DNA of 5,781 bases from an uncultured Clostridia bacterium (GCA_945878965.1 CAMCUJ010000104.1:1-5781), one strand, 5' to 3'. Positions 1 to 4,760 are shown, numbered from the stretch's first letter. Translations and numbers: made by a program. The notes: a model not told the origin generated them from the sequence alone.

Positions 1-450
1 TTCGCAGCCGCTGTCAAGGTACATACCGCCGCTTTCGGTGTCGGTATTTTCGCGCAGCTCGTAATTCTGCGAAATATATACATTTTCAACATCAGGCAAC
101 GCTTTTATTCTTTCAATATCGCCCTCGTATCCCTCAATTGAAAAACCGTTCAGAACGTGCGTGTAAGTAAATCCTATCTTCGCCGCAGAGTCAACCTTTG
201 CTTCAATATCGGACATAACCTGCGCCTGTTCGCTTCTTATTTGGTTTTCGAGCTCCTGCGCCTCGTCAGTTTCTGAAAACAGCTTTATGCCCATTTCGGC
301 GGCTTGCTCTGTTTCAAGCACCGCATCACCGCTTAACTCGACAATAAGCGTCACCTTATCCCCTTTGTCCGCCTGTTCCGCAAATACCGACGAAATCGGT
401 ACAAGCGTCATAGCAAGTAATACCGCAATGATTTTCTTCATTATAACCAT
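1..450 (-). CDS. Secreted subtilisin-like (S8) serine protease, N-terminal part (signal peptide and I9-type propeptide)
   Basis: This open frame enters from the left edge; its 150 visible codons are the amino terminus of a longer protein. Residues 1-25 form a signal peptide: Lys-Lys at 5-6, a hydrophobic core (IIAVLLAMTLVPI), then SSVFA before EQA, a good signal peptidase site. Residues 31-128 resemble the I9 propeptide of lactocepin-like S8 proteases: a first strand around KVTLIVELSGD, a charged helical stretch at about 60-90, then YTHVLNGFSIEG and the closing IKALPDVENVYIS. In this family the propeptide acts as a chaperone and inhibitor and is cut off as the protease matures outside the cell. 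The catalytic Asp, His and Ser lie outside the window, so activity cannot be judged. The start is ATG at 450 (AAGGAG with 4 nt spacing) or ATG at 441 (MKK, 13 nt spacing); neither is ideal. The gene follows the LytTR regulator by 9 bp, and its ribosome site begins right at that gene's stop, so co-transcription is likely. Confidence 0.82.
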   Translation of the reverse strand, partial: MVIMKKIIAVLLAMTLVPISSVFAEQADKGDKVTLIVELSGDAVLETEQAAEMGIKLFSETDEAQELENQIRSEQAQVMSDIEAKVDSAAKIGFTYTHVLNGFSIEGYEGDIERIKALPDVENVYISQNYELRENTDTESGGMYLDSGCE

Positions 451-459
451 ACAACTCCT

Positions 460-1251
460 TTATCTGAAAATTTCTTTAAGCTTATCACAAACCGCTTTAT
501 ATCGTTGTTTTGAAATCGCAAGCCTTTCGCCGTTTATCAAAACAACCTCGGCAGTAGTAACAGTTTTAATCCAATCGGAATTTACCGCATAGCTTCGATG
601 TATAAATATAAAGCTCGGGCAATTTTTTTCCACAAAGCTGCCAATCCCCTCATGAACTCTGTATATCCTCTCTCTTGTGTGTATCAAAAGACATTCCTTT
701 GATGCCTCAATGTAAATCACACTGTCAAGTCCTATCAGACTATATTCATAATCGGTTGTCATAATCTGAAGTATTCTGTTTTTTTCGGACAGCTTTTTCT
801 GAACGTAATTATAATTTCGCCGACTTGATGCCACAGGAAATTCTTCGTTATTTTCAAGTGTGTGCATGACGTTTGAAACGTGCATATGTGATATTTTAAG
901 CTGACCGCGTGACAGCTTCCATAAAAACGTCGCCCTCTGCGGTTCCTGTGTATACAGCTTTTCATCTGAAATAGTCCAGATATACTTTCCGATACACAAA
1001 CACCAGTCCGTACCCTTATCGGCAATGTACCAGCTCGCCTCAGAAACATTACAGGGCAGTATTTCGCCGCTTACCATTTCAAGAGCGTTTGTAACCTCAC
1101 TCTTGCCTCGGTAAAATTGAGATGCTGTCGCTCCAATCCATGTAACATTGTCGTCAAGCAGCGTCATAAGTCTGTCTGTCTTGTTCTTATACCATTCTTC
1201 AATCATCATCTGAGATAATTCAAGCGCTTGCTTTTGCAGCTCTGTTTTCAA
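460..1251 (-). CDS. NTF2/SnoaL-like domain plus LytTR DNA-binding transcriptional regulator
   Basis: The predicted protein has 263 residues. Residues about 7-128 look like an NTF2/SnoaL-like cone fold: an opening helix (LELSQMMIEEWYKNK), then LMTLLDDNVTWIGA, the FYRGKSEV turn and a closing strand ISHMHVSNV. This fold often binds small ligands, so it is the likely sensor. A polar, possibly coiled-coil linker (about 147-163, YVQKKLSEKNRIL) leads to a LytTR domain at about 167-263, recognised by DSVIYIEASKE, FIFIHRSYAVNSDWI (HRSYAVNS at 218-225) and GERLAIS at 241-247. LytTR domains bind DNA through beta strands and commonly control virulence, competence or peptide-signalling genes. There is no receiver domain, so this is not an ordinary two-component regulator. 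The frame is open from a GTG at 1260, but GTG and the next ATG lie inside or against the Shine-Dalgarno sequence, so I place the start at TTG 1251. The protease gene 9 bp downstream is the obvious candidate target. The ligand is unknown. Confidence 0.88.
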   Translation of the reverse strand: MKTELQKQALELSQMMIEEWYKNKTDRLMTLLDDNVTWIGATASQFYRGKSEVTNALEMVSGEILPCNVSEASWYIADKGTDWCLCIGKYIWTISDEKLYTQEPQRATFLWKLSRGQLKISHMHVSNVMHTLENNEEFPVASSRRNYNYVQKKLSEKNRILQIMTTDYEYSLIGLDSVIYIEASKECLLIHTRERIYRVHEGIGSFVEKNCPSFIFIHRSYAVNSDWIKTVTTAEVVLINGERLAISKQRYKAVCDKLKEIFR

Positions 1252-1255
1252 AATC

Positions 1256-1263
1256 ATCACCTC
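1256..1263 (-). promoter_or_regulatory. Ribosome binding site that sets the TTG start of the LytTR regulator
   Basis: On the minus strand GAGGTGAT is an uninterrupted 8-nt match to the anti-Shine-Dalgarno complement. It overlaps the in-frame GTG (1260) and most of the ATG (1257), which therefore have no usable spacing. The in-frame TTG at 1251-1249 lies 8 nt after GAGG, which is near optimal. Confidence 0.65.
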
Positions 1264-1290
1264 AACATCTGCTGATTATAATACAATTAT

Positions 1291-1319
1291 ATTATATAAT
1301 AAAATCAAAATCCTATCAA
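1291..1319 (-). promoter_or_regulatory. Sigma-A-type promoter of the LytTR regulator-protease operon
   Basis: On the minus strand, -35 TTGATA (1319-1314) and -10 TATAAT (1296-1291) are separated by exactly 17 bp, matching the consensus at 11 of 12 positions. Transcription would start near 1284 and give a leader of about 30 nt. A 7-bp inverted repeat (AGCTTTT, 5-nt gap, AAAAGCT; 1321-1339) abuts the -35 box and could be an operator. No clear LytTR direct-repeat site was found, so autoregulation remains open. Confidence 0.7.
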
Positions 1320-1361
1320 TAGCTTTTAAACAAAAAGCTTATATTATTCAACGAAAAATAA

Positions 1362-1523
1362 ATTTATCGGCATTTTGGCAAAAAAACGCCTTATCCAATT
1401 CCCGGTGATGTTTACTTGTACTGCGGCTATTCACATGAAAGCGGTCTGATTGCGAATATCTCACATCAAGCAGCAGCAAATCAAAGCGAGTGGGGGTTCG
1501 CAAGGTGGCGACTGCCCTCTTGA
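1362..1523 (+). other. Start-less reading frame, probable gene remnant
   Basis: A plus-strand frame between stops at 1359-1361 (TAA) and 1521-1523 (TGA) encodes 53 residues, including PYPIPGDVYLYCGYSHESG and SEWGFARWRLPS. It has no ATG, GTG or TTG and no ribosome site, so it cannot be an intact gene. The composition is protein-like (several aromatics, Trp twice, few low-complexity stretches), and the DNA at about 1400-1520 is clearly more GC-rich than its flanks. I do not recognise the family. It may be the C-terminal end of a deleted gene or of a decayed mobile element. It may also be chance, since the frame is short. Confidence 0.25.
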
Positions 1524-1580
1524 TAGCTGAATAGTAACTAATATCAAAATAAAAGCCTATTCAAAACAAAGGTGCTTTAT

Positions 1581-1728
1581 TAACCACAAGAAAACATTTG
1601 CAGGCATAAGAACACGTTTACCCTCACAAGAACACGATTACTTTTCCAAAAATCCGTCCAAAACGCAAAAATCCGTTTCGCACCGACTGCGAAACGGATA
1701 AGAACATGATATGTAACCACACGAAAAC
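1581..1728. repeat. Cluster of short imperfect repeats with about 20-bp spacing
   Basis: Two related motifs recur. TAACCACAAGAAAAC (1581-1595) returns as TAACCACACGAAAAC (1714-1728), 14 of 15 identical. ATAAGAACACG (1606-1616) returns as ACAAGAACACG (1626-1636) and ATAAGAACATG (1698-1708). The A-N-AAGAA cores begin at 1586, 1606, 1626, 1698 and 1719, so neighbouring copies are 20 or 21 bp apart, about two helical turns. A separate direct repeat AAAAATCCGT occurs at 1648-1657 and 1667-1676. The role is unknown; tandem protein-binding sites or an element remnant are possible. It is too irregular and too short for a CRISPR array. Confidence 0.45.
1661..1699 (-). terminator. Rho-independent terminator downstream of tRNA-Pro(CGG)
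   Basis: A perfect 12-bp stem (1671-1682 with 1688-1699; ATCCGTTTCGCA and its complement) closes a 5-nt loop. On the minus strand it is followed by TTTTTGCGTTTT, a good uridine tract. It lies about 100 nt beyond the 3' end of tRNA-Pro(CGG) and is the first credible stop for that transcript. Read on the plus strand the hairpin is not followed by a T-tract. Confidence 0.7.
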
Positions 1729-1797
1729 CGCATAGATATCAGCTTTTGCGGCAAAAGAAAAAGACGACAGAATTTTATCAATTCTATCGCCATTCTT

Positions 1798-1874
1798 TGG
1801 TCGGAGTGACAGGATTTGAACCTGCGACCTCTGCGTCCCGAACGCAGCGCTCTACCAAACTGAGCCACACTCCG
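1798..1874 (-). tRNA. tRNA-Pro, anticodon CGG
   Basis: A complete 77-nt cloverleaf with encoded CCA. The acceptor stem pairs CGGAGTG with CACTCCG, with C1-G72 and discriminator A73 as is typical for bacterial proline tRNAs. The D arm contains GGCTCAGTTTGGTAGAGC. The anticodon stem CTGCG/CGCAG encloses the loop TTCGGGA, giving anticodon CGG, which reads CCG. The T arm is GCAGG-TTCAAAT-CCTGT (one G-T pair). It lies 94 bp downstream of a second proline tRNA, but a terminator lies between, so it probably has its own promoter. The only candidates (TGACA-containing box at 1906-1911 with a poor -10 at 1883-1888, or GATAAT at 1894-1889 with a poor -35) are weak, so read-through is also possible. Confidence 0.96.
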
Positions 1875-1935
1875 AAGCTGTTACTTTAATTATCATTATG
1901 AAATTTGTCATATTTAAATTTCTCGGGAAACGATA

Positions 1936-1967
1936 ATTAAAAAGTCCACCAACTGATTGGTGGACTT
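1936..1967 (-). terminator. Rho-independent terminator downstream of tRNA-Pro(TGG)
   Basis: A perfect 10-bp stem (1942-1951 with 1958-1967; AAGTCCACCA and its complement) encloses the 6-nt loop ACTGAT, extendable by one A-T pair. On the minus strand it ends in a short T-tract (TTTTTAATT) and starts 2 nt beyond the encoded CCA of tRNA-Pro(TGG). The hairpin therefore defines the tRNA 3' trailer very tightly. Confidence 0.85.
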
Positions 1968-1968
1968 C

Positions 1969-2045
1969 TGGTCGGGGTTACAGGATTCGAACCTGTGGCC
2001 CCCTGGTCCCAAACCAGGTGCGCTACCAAACTGCGCTAAACCCCG
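1969..2045 (-). tRNA. tRNA-Pro, anticodon TGG
   Basis: A complete 77-nt cloverleaf with encoded CCA. The acceptor stem pairs CGGGGTT with AACCCCG, with C1-G72 and A73. The D arm carries AGCGCAGTTTGGTAGCGC. The anticodon stem CCTGG/CCAGG encloses TTTGGGA, giving anticodon TGG, the main proline isoacceptor, able to read CCA and by wobble other CCN codons. The T arm is ACAGG-TTCGAAT-CCTGT. It is driven by the perfect promoter at 2077-2105 after a leader of about 25 nt, and is followed directly by a terminator. Confidence 0.97.
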
Positions 2046-2076
2046 ATGCATTGCCCGCTCTCCATCGGACTTGTTT

Positions 2077-2105
2077 ATTATACTACATTCATTTCAGTTT
2101 GTCAA
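2077..2105 (-). promoter_or_regulatory. Consensus sigma-A promoter of tRNA-Pro(TGG)
   Basis: On the minus strand the -35 TTGACA (2105-2100) and -10 TATAAT (2082-2077) match the consensus perfectly with 17-bp spacing. The start site would be near 2070, about 25 nt before the tRNA. This is what a strong stable-RNA promoter looks like. Confidence 0.9.
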
Positions 2106-2108
2106 CAC

Positions 2109-2136
2109 TTTTTTGAAACTTTTTTTAATTTTTTTT
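2109..2136 (-). promoter_or_regulatory. Phased A-tracts, probable UP element of the tRNA promoter
   Basis: Read on the minus strand, three A-tracts of 8, 7 and 6 nt (2136-2129, 2126-2120, 2114-2109) end 3 bp before the -35 box. Their centres are about 9.5 and 11.5 bp apart, close to the helical repeat. Such runs bend DNA and contact the RNA polymerase alpha C-terminal domains in strong stable-RNA promoters. The function here is inferred from position and sequence. Confidence 0.55.
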
Positions 2137-2161
2137 ATAAAATCTTTGCTGATTGAAATAA

Positions 2162-2223
2162 ATATAACTAAATTGAGATGTACCCTGCCTCTATAGGCGA
2201 GGGACATCTTGATTTAGTTATAT
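2162..2223. repeat. 62-nt near-perfect palindrome (long hairpin)
   Basis: The outer arms ATATAACTAAAT (2162-2173) and ATTTAGTTATAT (2212-2223) are exact complements. Inside, GAGATGT, CCCT and GCC pair with GGC, AGGG and ACATCTT, interrupted only by two G-T wobbles, one bulged A (2182) and one bulged G (2199). The loop is 2190-2195. It lies 45 bp beyond the stop of the GHL10 gene and could end or stabilise that mRNA. Neither strand has a good T-tract after it (minus side TTATTTCAATC), so it is not a textbook terminator. Alternatives are a small MITE-like or REP-like element. A third, partial copy of the GAGATG-CCCT core lies at 2243-2253 on the minus strand. Confidence 0.75.
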
Positions 2224-2268
2224 ACTACGTAATCATCATATCAAGGGCATCTCTAAAATCAAATAAGC

Positions 2269-4176
2269 TTAAATTCCGCTTAAAACAGTTCTTATATTGT
2301 TTATAAATACAGCGGTATCCGCACGGCTTGCCATATCACGAGGTCGTACATTCCCATTGGTATCACCGTTTAAAACTCCCAGATAATTAAGTGCAAGAAT
2401 TGCGTCCTTAGCATAGTCCGAAACAGTATCATAATCCTTAAATGCAGCGCTTTCGGAGAGCTCGGTTATATATCCCTTTTCCTTTAGTATACGATACGCC
2501 ATAACCGCCATATCCTGACGGCTTATAGAATTTTCCGGATAGAACATATTCTCGCCCATTCCCTGTGCAAAGCCAAGCTTTCTTGCAACTCCTATCTCGT
2601 TATAATAATACTTATCCTTAGTTACATCAGCAAAATTCTCACTGAACTCCGCACGTCCGTCAAACATTCTTGTAATCATCAAAGTATAATCCGCACGTTT
2701 TATCTTCATAGACGGCATAAATTCCGTGTCGCTTACTCCCTTTATAACTCCCGACTTAACCAAGCTCTTAACTGCACTCTCTGCCCATTCATAACCCTTC
2801 ATATCTTCAAACTGTCGGTATTCCTCATTGTTCTCCGATTGTACGGGAGACGGTGTCGGTGCAGCTGTCGGAGTTGAAGTCGGAACAGGTGTCTGAGTAG
2901 GAACCAAGCTTGATTCATTCTCAACCGCTCCGGTATCTCCGAAAGACCCCATATTCTTAATCTCAAACAATCTATAAAGCTGAGGATTATAAAGAGCATT
3001 TTTATATCTGTAAGCGATATAGCCGTTAATATTTTCAAGACTGCTGCAAATATCAAGCTGAGCGTTAAGCTCATTTATTCCGTTTATTCCATACCACGCA
3101 CTCGACGTATCATCCGTTTCATCCGCCTTATATGCCGCAAGACCTATATAAAGCTTTACATTTGTTCCTTTAACCGTATCACTCCACCACTTTGTAAGTA
3201 CATCAAAGCTTGCCGACTTAAGACTCCTCTCCCAGTAAATCTGAGGTGCAATATAATCAACAAGCTCCTCCTTTACCCATTTCTTGGTATCTGCATACTG
3301 TCTGAAATATGTCTGCGAACCGCTCGTATCGCTTCCACCCTCCATATCACTGCTGTTCGCCCATATACCGGCAGGACTTACGCCAAACTGAACGTTTGGT
3401 TTGGCTGATTTAATTGCTGTTTTCAGTTCTTTTATAAGTGCAGTTACGTTGTCACGACGCCAGTCATCAATGTTTGAGTAACCGCTGCCCTGACTTGCAA
3501 AATACTCCTCATCCGCAAGACCTCCCGCCGGATAAAAATAATCATCCAAGTGAATACCGTCAACATCATAATTCTTTACAATCTCAACCGCTCCGTCAAC
3601 AATTAACTGCCTTACCTCAGAAAGTGCCGGATTTAGGTACAGTTTTCCGTCCGTATGCTTTATGGCAAGCTTTTCATTAAGCTTAACCGGATTATTGGAG
3701 CTTAGCGTATTTTCCTCATCCTTACTCGCCGTAACTCTGTAGGGATTTATCCATGCGTGAAGCTGAATTCCTTTAGCATGAGCCTTGTCCGTTATATATG
3801 AAAGCGGATCAAAATTATCATTTGGTGCAACGCCCTGAGTTCCCGTCAAATATTTAGATGTAGGAAAAATTGCGGAATTATATAATGCATCGCAGGCAGG
3901 TCTTACCTGAAAGAATATAGCGTTAAAGCCCATCTCGCTTGCATTGTTTACTATTCTGTCAAGCTCAAGCTTAAGTTCATCACTATCAATTGTAGTCTTA
4001 ACCGGAAAATCAAGCGAAAATACGCTTGCAACCCATATACCTCTTAAATCACTTGAATTATTCTCCGCCTTCGCCTCTGTAAAGGTCTGTTTTACAGGCG
4101 GATTATTTATAAACATAAAACCTATCACTATTAAAAAAGCGATAAGGAATACTGTTACTCTTTTAAATGCATTCAT
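2269..4176 (-). CDS. Exported GHL10-family glycoside hydrolase-like protein with three SLH domains
   Basis: The 635-residue protein starts with Lys-Arg followed by a hydrophobic stretch at about 8-24. This is a signal peptide or anchor, with a possible cleavage site after AKA at 35-37. Residues 44-405 form a GHL10 (DUF187) barrel, the family of E. coli DigH, which trims peptidoglycan lacking stem peptides. Landmarks are LRGIWV at 44, FFQVRP at 88-93, HAWINPYR at 140-147, DGIHLDDYFYP at 206-216 with candidate acidic catalytic residues, FGVSPAGIW at 264-272 and YIAPQIYWE at 308-316. A Pro/Thr-rich linker (about 425-445) leads to three SLH repeats at about 455-503, 514-564 and 578-632, with KRAD, SRQD and SRAD in place of the TRAE-type motif. 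SLH repeats bind pyruvylated wall polymers, so the enzyme probably sits on the wall. The frame extends to a TTG at 4209, but that lies 1 nt from a GG and about 7 nt from the predicted transcription start, so ATG 4176 (AAAGG about 12 nt upstream) is preferred. The substrate is inferred. Confidence 0.92.
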   Translation of the reverse strand: MNAFKRVTVFLIAFLIVIGFMFINNPPVKQTFTEAKAENNSSDLRGIWVASVFSLDFPVKTTIDSDELKLELDRIVNNASEMGFNAIFFQVRPACDALYNSAIFPTSKYLTGTQGVAPNDNFDPLSYITDKAHAKGIQLHAWINPYRVTASKDEENTLSSNNPVKLNEKLAIKHTDGKLYLNPALSEVRQLIVDGAVEIVKNYDVDGIHLDDYFYPAGGLADEEYFASQGSGYSNIDDWRRDNVTALIKELKTAIKSAKPNVQFGVSPAGIWANSSDMEGGSDTSGSQTYFRQYADTKKWVKEELVDYIAPQIYWERSLKSASFDVLTKWWSDTVKGTNVKLYIGLAAYKADETDDTSSAWYGINGINELNAQLDICSSLENINGYIAYRYKNALYNPQLYRLFEIKNMGSFGDTGAVENESSLVPTQTPVPTSTPTAAPTPSPVQSENNEEYRQFEDMKGYEWAESAVKSLVKSGVIKGVSDTEFMPSMKIKRADYTLMITRMFDGRAEFSENFADVTKDKYYYNEIGVARKLGFAQGMGENMFYPENSISRQDMAVMAYRILKEKGYITELSESAAFKDYDTVSDYAKDAILALNYLGVLNGDTNGNVRPRDMASRADTAVFINNIRTVLSGI

Positions 4177-4222
4177 AATCTGTATGTACCTTTCCTTTAA
4201 AGTTTTCAATCCTTTTTATTTA

Positions 4223-4251
4223 ATTATATTGTAAAGCAAACTTTATGTCAA
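4223..4251 (-). promoter_or_regulatory. Consensus sigma-A promoter of the GHL10-SLH gene
   Basis: On the minus strand TTGACA (4251-4246) and TATAAT (4228-4223) match the consensus perfectly with a 17-bp spacer. The start would be near 4216, giving about 40 nt of leader before ATG 4176. It points away from the promoter of the TSCPD gene, whose -35 box begins 35 bp further right. Confidence 0.88.
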
Positions 4252-4263
4252 CAGTTTTAAATT

Positions 4264-4309
4264 CGGAAAAAGCATCCGTAAGCTATTGACAAAACGGAAA
4301 AAAAACCGT
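4264..4309. promoter_or_regulatory. Candidate operator: two CGG/CCG inverted repeats in the divergent promoter region
   Basis: CGGA-N7-TCCG (4264-4278) lies between the two divergent promoters. ACGG-N8-CCGT (4294-4309) fills the spacer between the -35 and -10 boxes of the TSCPD gene. Their centres are about 30 bp apart, close to three helical turns. Two further TGCGGA half-sites follow at 4322-4327 and 4346-4351. The arms are short, so this is a suggestion; a bound repressor in the spacer would block the promoter. Confidence 0.35.
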
Positions 4310-4314
4310 ATTAT
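4286..4314 (+). promoter_or_regulatory. Sigma-A-type promoter of the TSCPD gene
   Basis: TTGACA (4286-4291) and TATTAT (4309-4314) are separated by 17 bp. An overlapping perfect TATAAT at 4312-4317 would need a 20-bp spacer. Transcription would start near 4321, leaving a leader of about 100 nt before the start codon. The leader is AT-rich and I see no recognisable riboswitch in it. Confidence 0.72.
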
Positions 4315-4403
4315 AATTTTATGCGGAAGTTTAATTTTTATTCTGTGCGGATAAAATATTAAAAGCACTTATATAAATATTCAATGCACAATAAATCAAA
4401 AAT

Positions 4404-4411
4404 AAGGAAGG
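4404..4411 (+). promoter_or_regulatory. Ribosome binding site that sets the TSCPD start
   Basis: AAGGAAGG ends immediately before the in-frame ATG at 4412, leaving no spacing, but 9 nt before the ATG at 4421. The second ATG is therefore the start. Confidence 0.75.
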
Positions 4412-4420
4412 ATGATTAAT

Positions 4421-4672
4421 ATGGCAACATTTACTTACCCAACAAAAGGAACATGCAGTAAGGAAATCAAATTTGACTTAGAAAACAATATAGTAAAGAA
4501 TGTAAAATTCAAATTCGGCTGTGCCGGAAATACACAGGGAATTGCGGCACTTGTTGAGGGAATGGATGCAGACAAGGTTATAGAGCTTCTTAAAAACATA
4601 GACTGCAACGGCAGAGGAACATCTTGTCCGGCTCAGCTTGCGGAAGCACTAAGACAGGCAAAACAGGCATAA
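4421..4672 (+). CDS. TSCPD-domain small protein (TIGR03905 type, four conserved cysteines)
   Basis: An 83-residue soluble protein that is essentially one TSCPD domain. It opens TYPTKGTCSKEI, has the strand pair VKNVKFKFGCAGNTQGIAALVEG, and ends with CNGRGTSCPAQLAEAL, where the family motif TSCPD reads TSCPA. Cysteines at 12, 34, 62 and 69 are the four expected in the TIGR03905 family; their spacing suggests metal or cofactor binding, though no reaction is established. Related TSCPD domains occur at the C-terminus of some vitamin B12-dependent ribonucleotide reductases; the stand-alone form is common in anaerobic Clostridia. The start follows the ribosome site (an ATG 9 nt upstream is in frame but sits directly against it). 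The gene stands alone: its own promoter is at 4286-4314 and a strong terminator begins about 20 bp after the stop. Confidence 0.9.
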   Translation: MATFTYPTKGTCSKEIKFDLENNIVKNVKFKFGCAGNTQGIAALVEGMDADKVIELLKNIDCNGRGTSCPAQLAEALRQAKQA

Positions 4673-4692
4673 CTGTTTTCAGCCGAAAAGGA

Positions 4693-4745
4693 AAAGAACC
4701 GCTCAAAAGAATTTTCGATTCTTAAAAGCGGTTCTTTAATTTTTA
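4693..4745 (+). terminator. Rho-independent terminator after the TSCPD gene, possibly bidirectional
   Basis: An 11-bp stem (AAAGAACCGCT 4693-4703 with AGCGGTTCTTT 4727-4737) is extended past a 3x3 internal loop by AAGAAT/ATTCTT (4707-4712, 4718-4723) around loop TTTCG. A TTTAATTTTT tract follows on the plus strand. Read on the minus strand the stem is followed by TTCTTTTCCTTTTC, so it may also stop the convergent DUF378 transcript, which ends at 4761. Confidence 0.85.
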
Positions 4746-4760
4746 ACGTATCGATAGAAA

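Noticed and set aside
287..592. Plus-strand open frame opposite the protease and regulator genes
   Set aside because: Low-complexity Ser/Thr/Ala-rich translation antisense to two well-supported genes, with no family match.
759..1049. Second minus-strand frame inside the LytTR regulator gene
   Set aside because: Out of frame with a clearly recognisable protein and with no domain of its own.
1581..1728. CRISPR array
   Set aside because: Repeats are 11-15 nt, imperfect and irregular, with no constant repeat-spacer lengths and no cas gene nearby.
1742..1757. Hairpin CTTTTGC-G-GCAAAAG as a tRNA terminator
   Set aside because: Short, AT-rich stem with a tiny loop and no T-tract after it on the minus strand; the hairpin at 1671-1699 is far better.
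1638..1868. Minus-strand 76-codon open frame beginning inside tRNA-Pro(CGG)
   Set aside because: It reads through the tRNA gene and the terminator hairpin. Its start (MAQFGRALRSGRR) is the usual false protein produced by translating a tRNA; there is no ribosome site.
1957..2196. Plus-strand 79-codon open frame across tRNA-Pro(TGG)
   Set aside because: It is the antisense of the tRNA (GLQDSNLWPPGPKP is a well-known tRNA artefact), and continues through the promoter and T-rich tracts.
2799..3074. Alternative frames inside the GHL10-SLH gene (also 3438-3680 and 3944-4234 on the plus strand)
   Set aside because: All overlap a long gene with recognisable domains throughout and show biased, unrecognisable translations.
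4177..4209. TTG at 4209 as the start of the GHL10-SLH protein
   Set aside because: A GG lies only 1 nt away, the predicted transcript start is about 7 nt upstream, and the extra 11 residues would lengthen the signal peptide's polar region without need.
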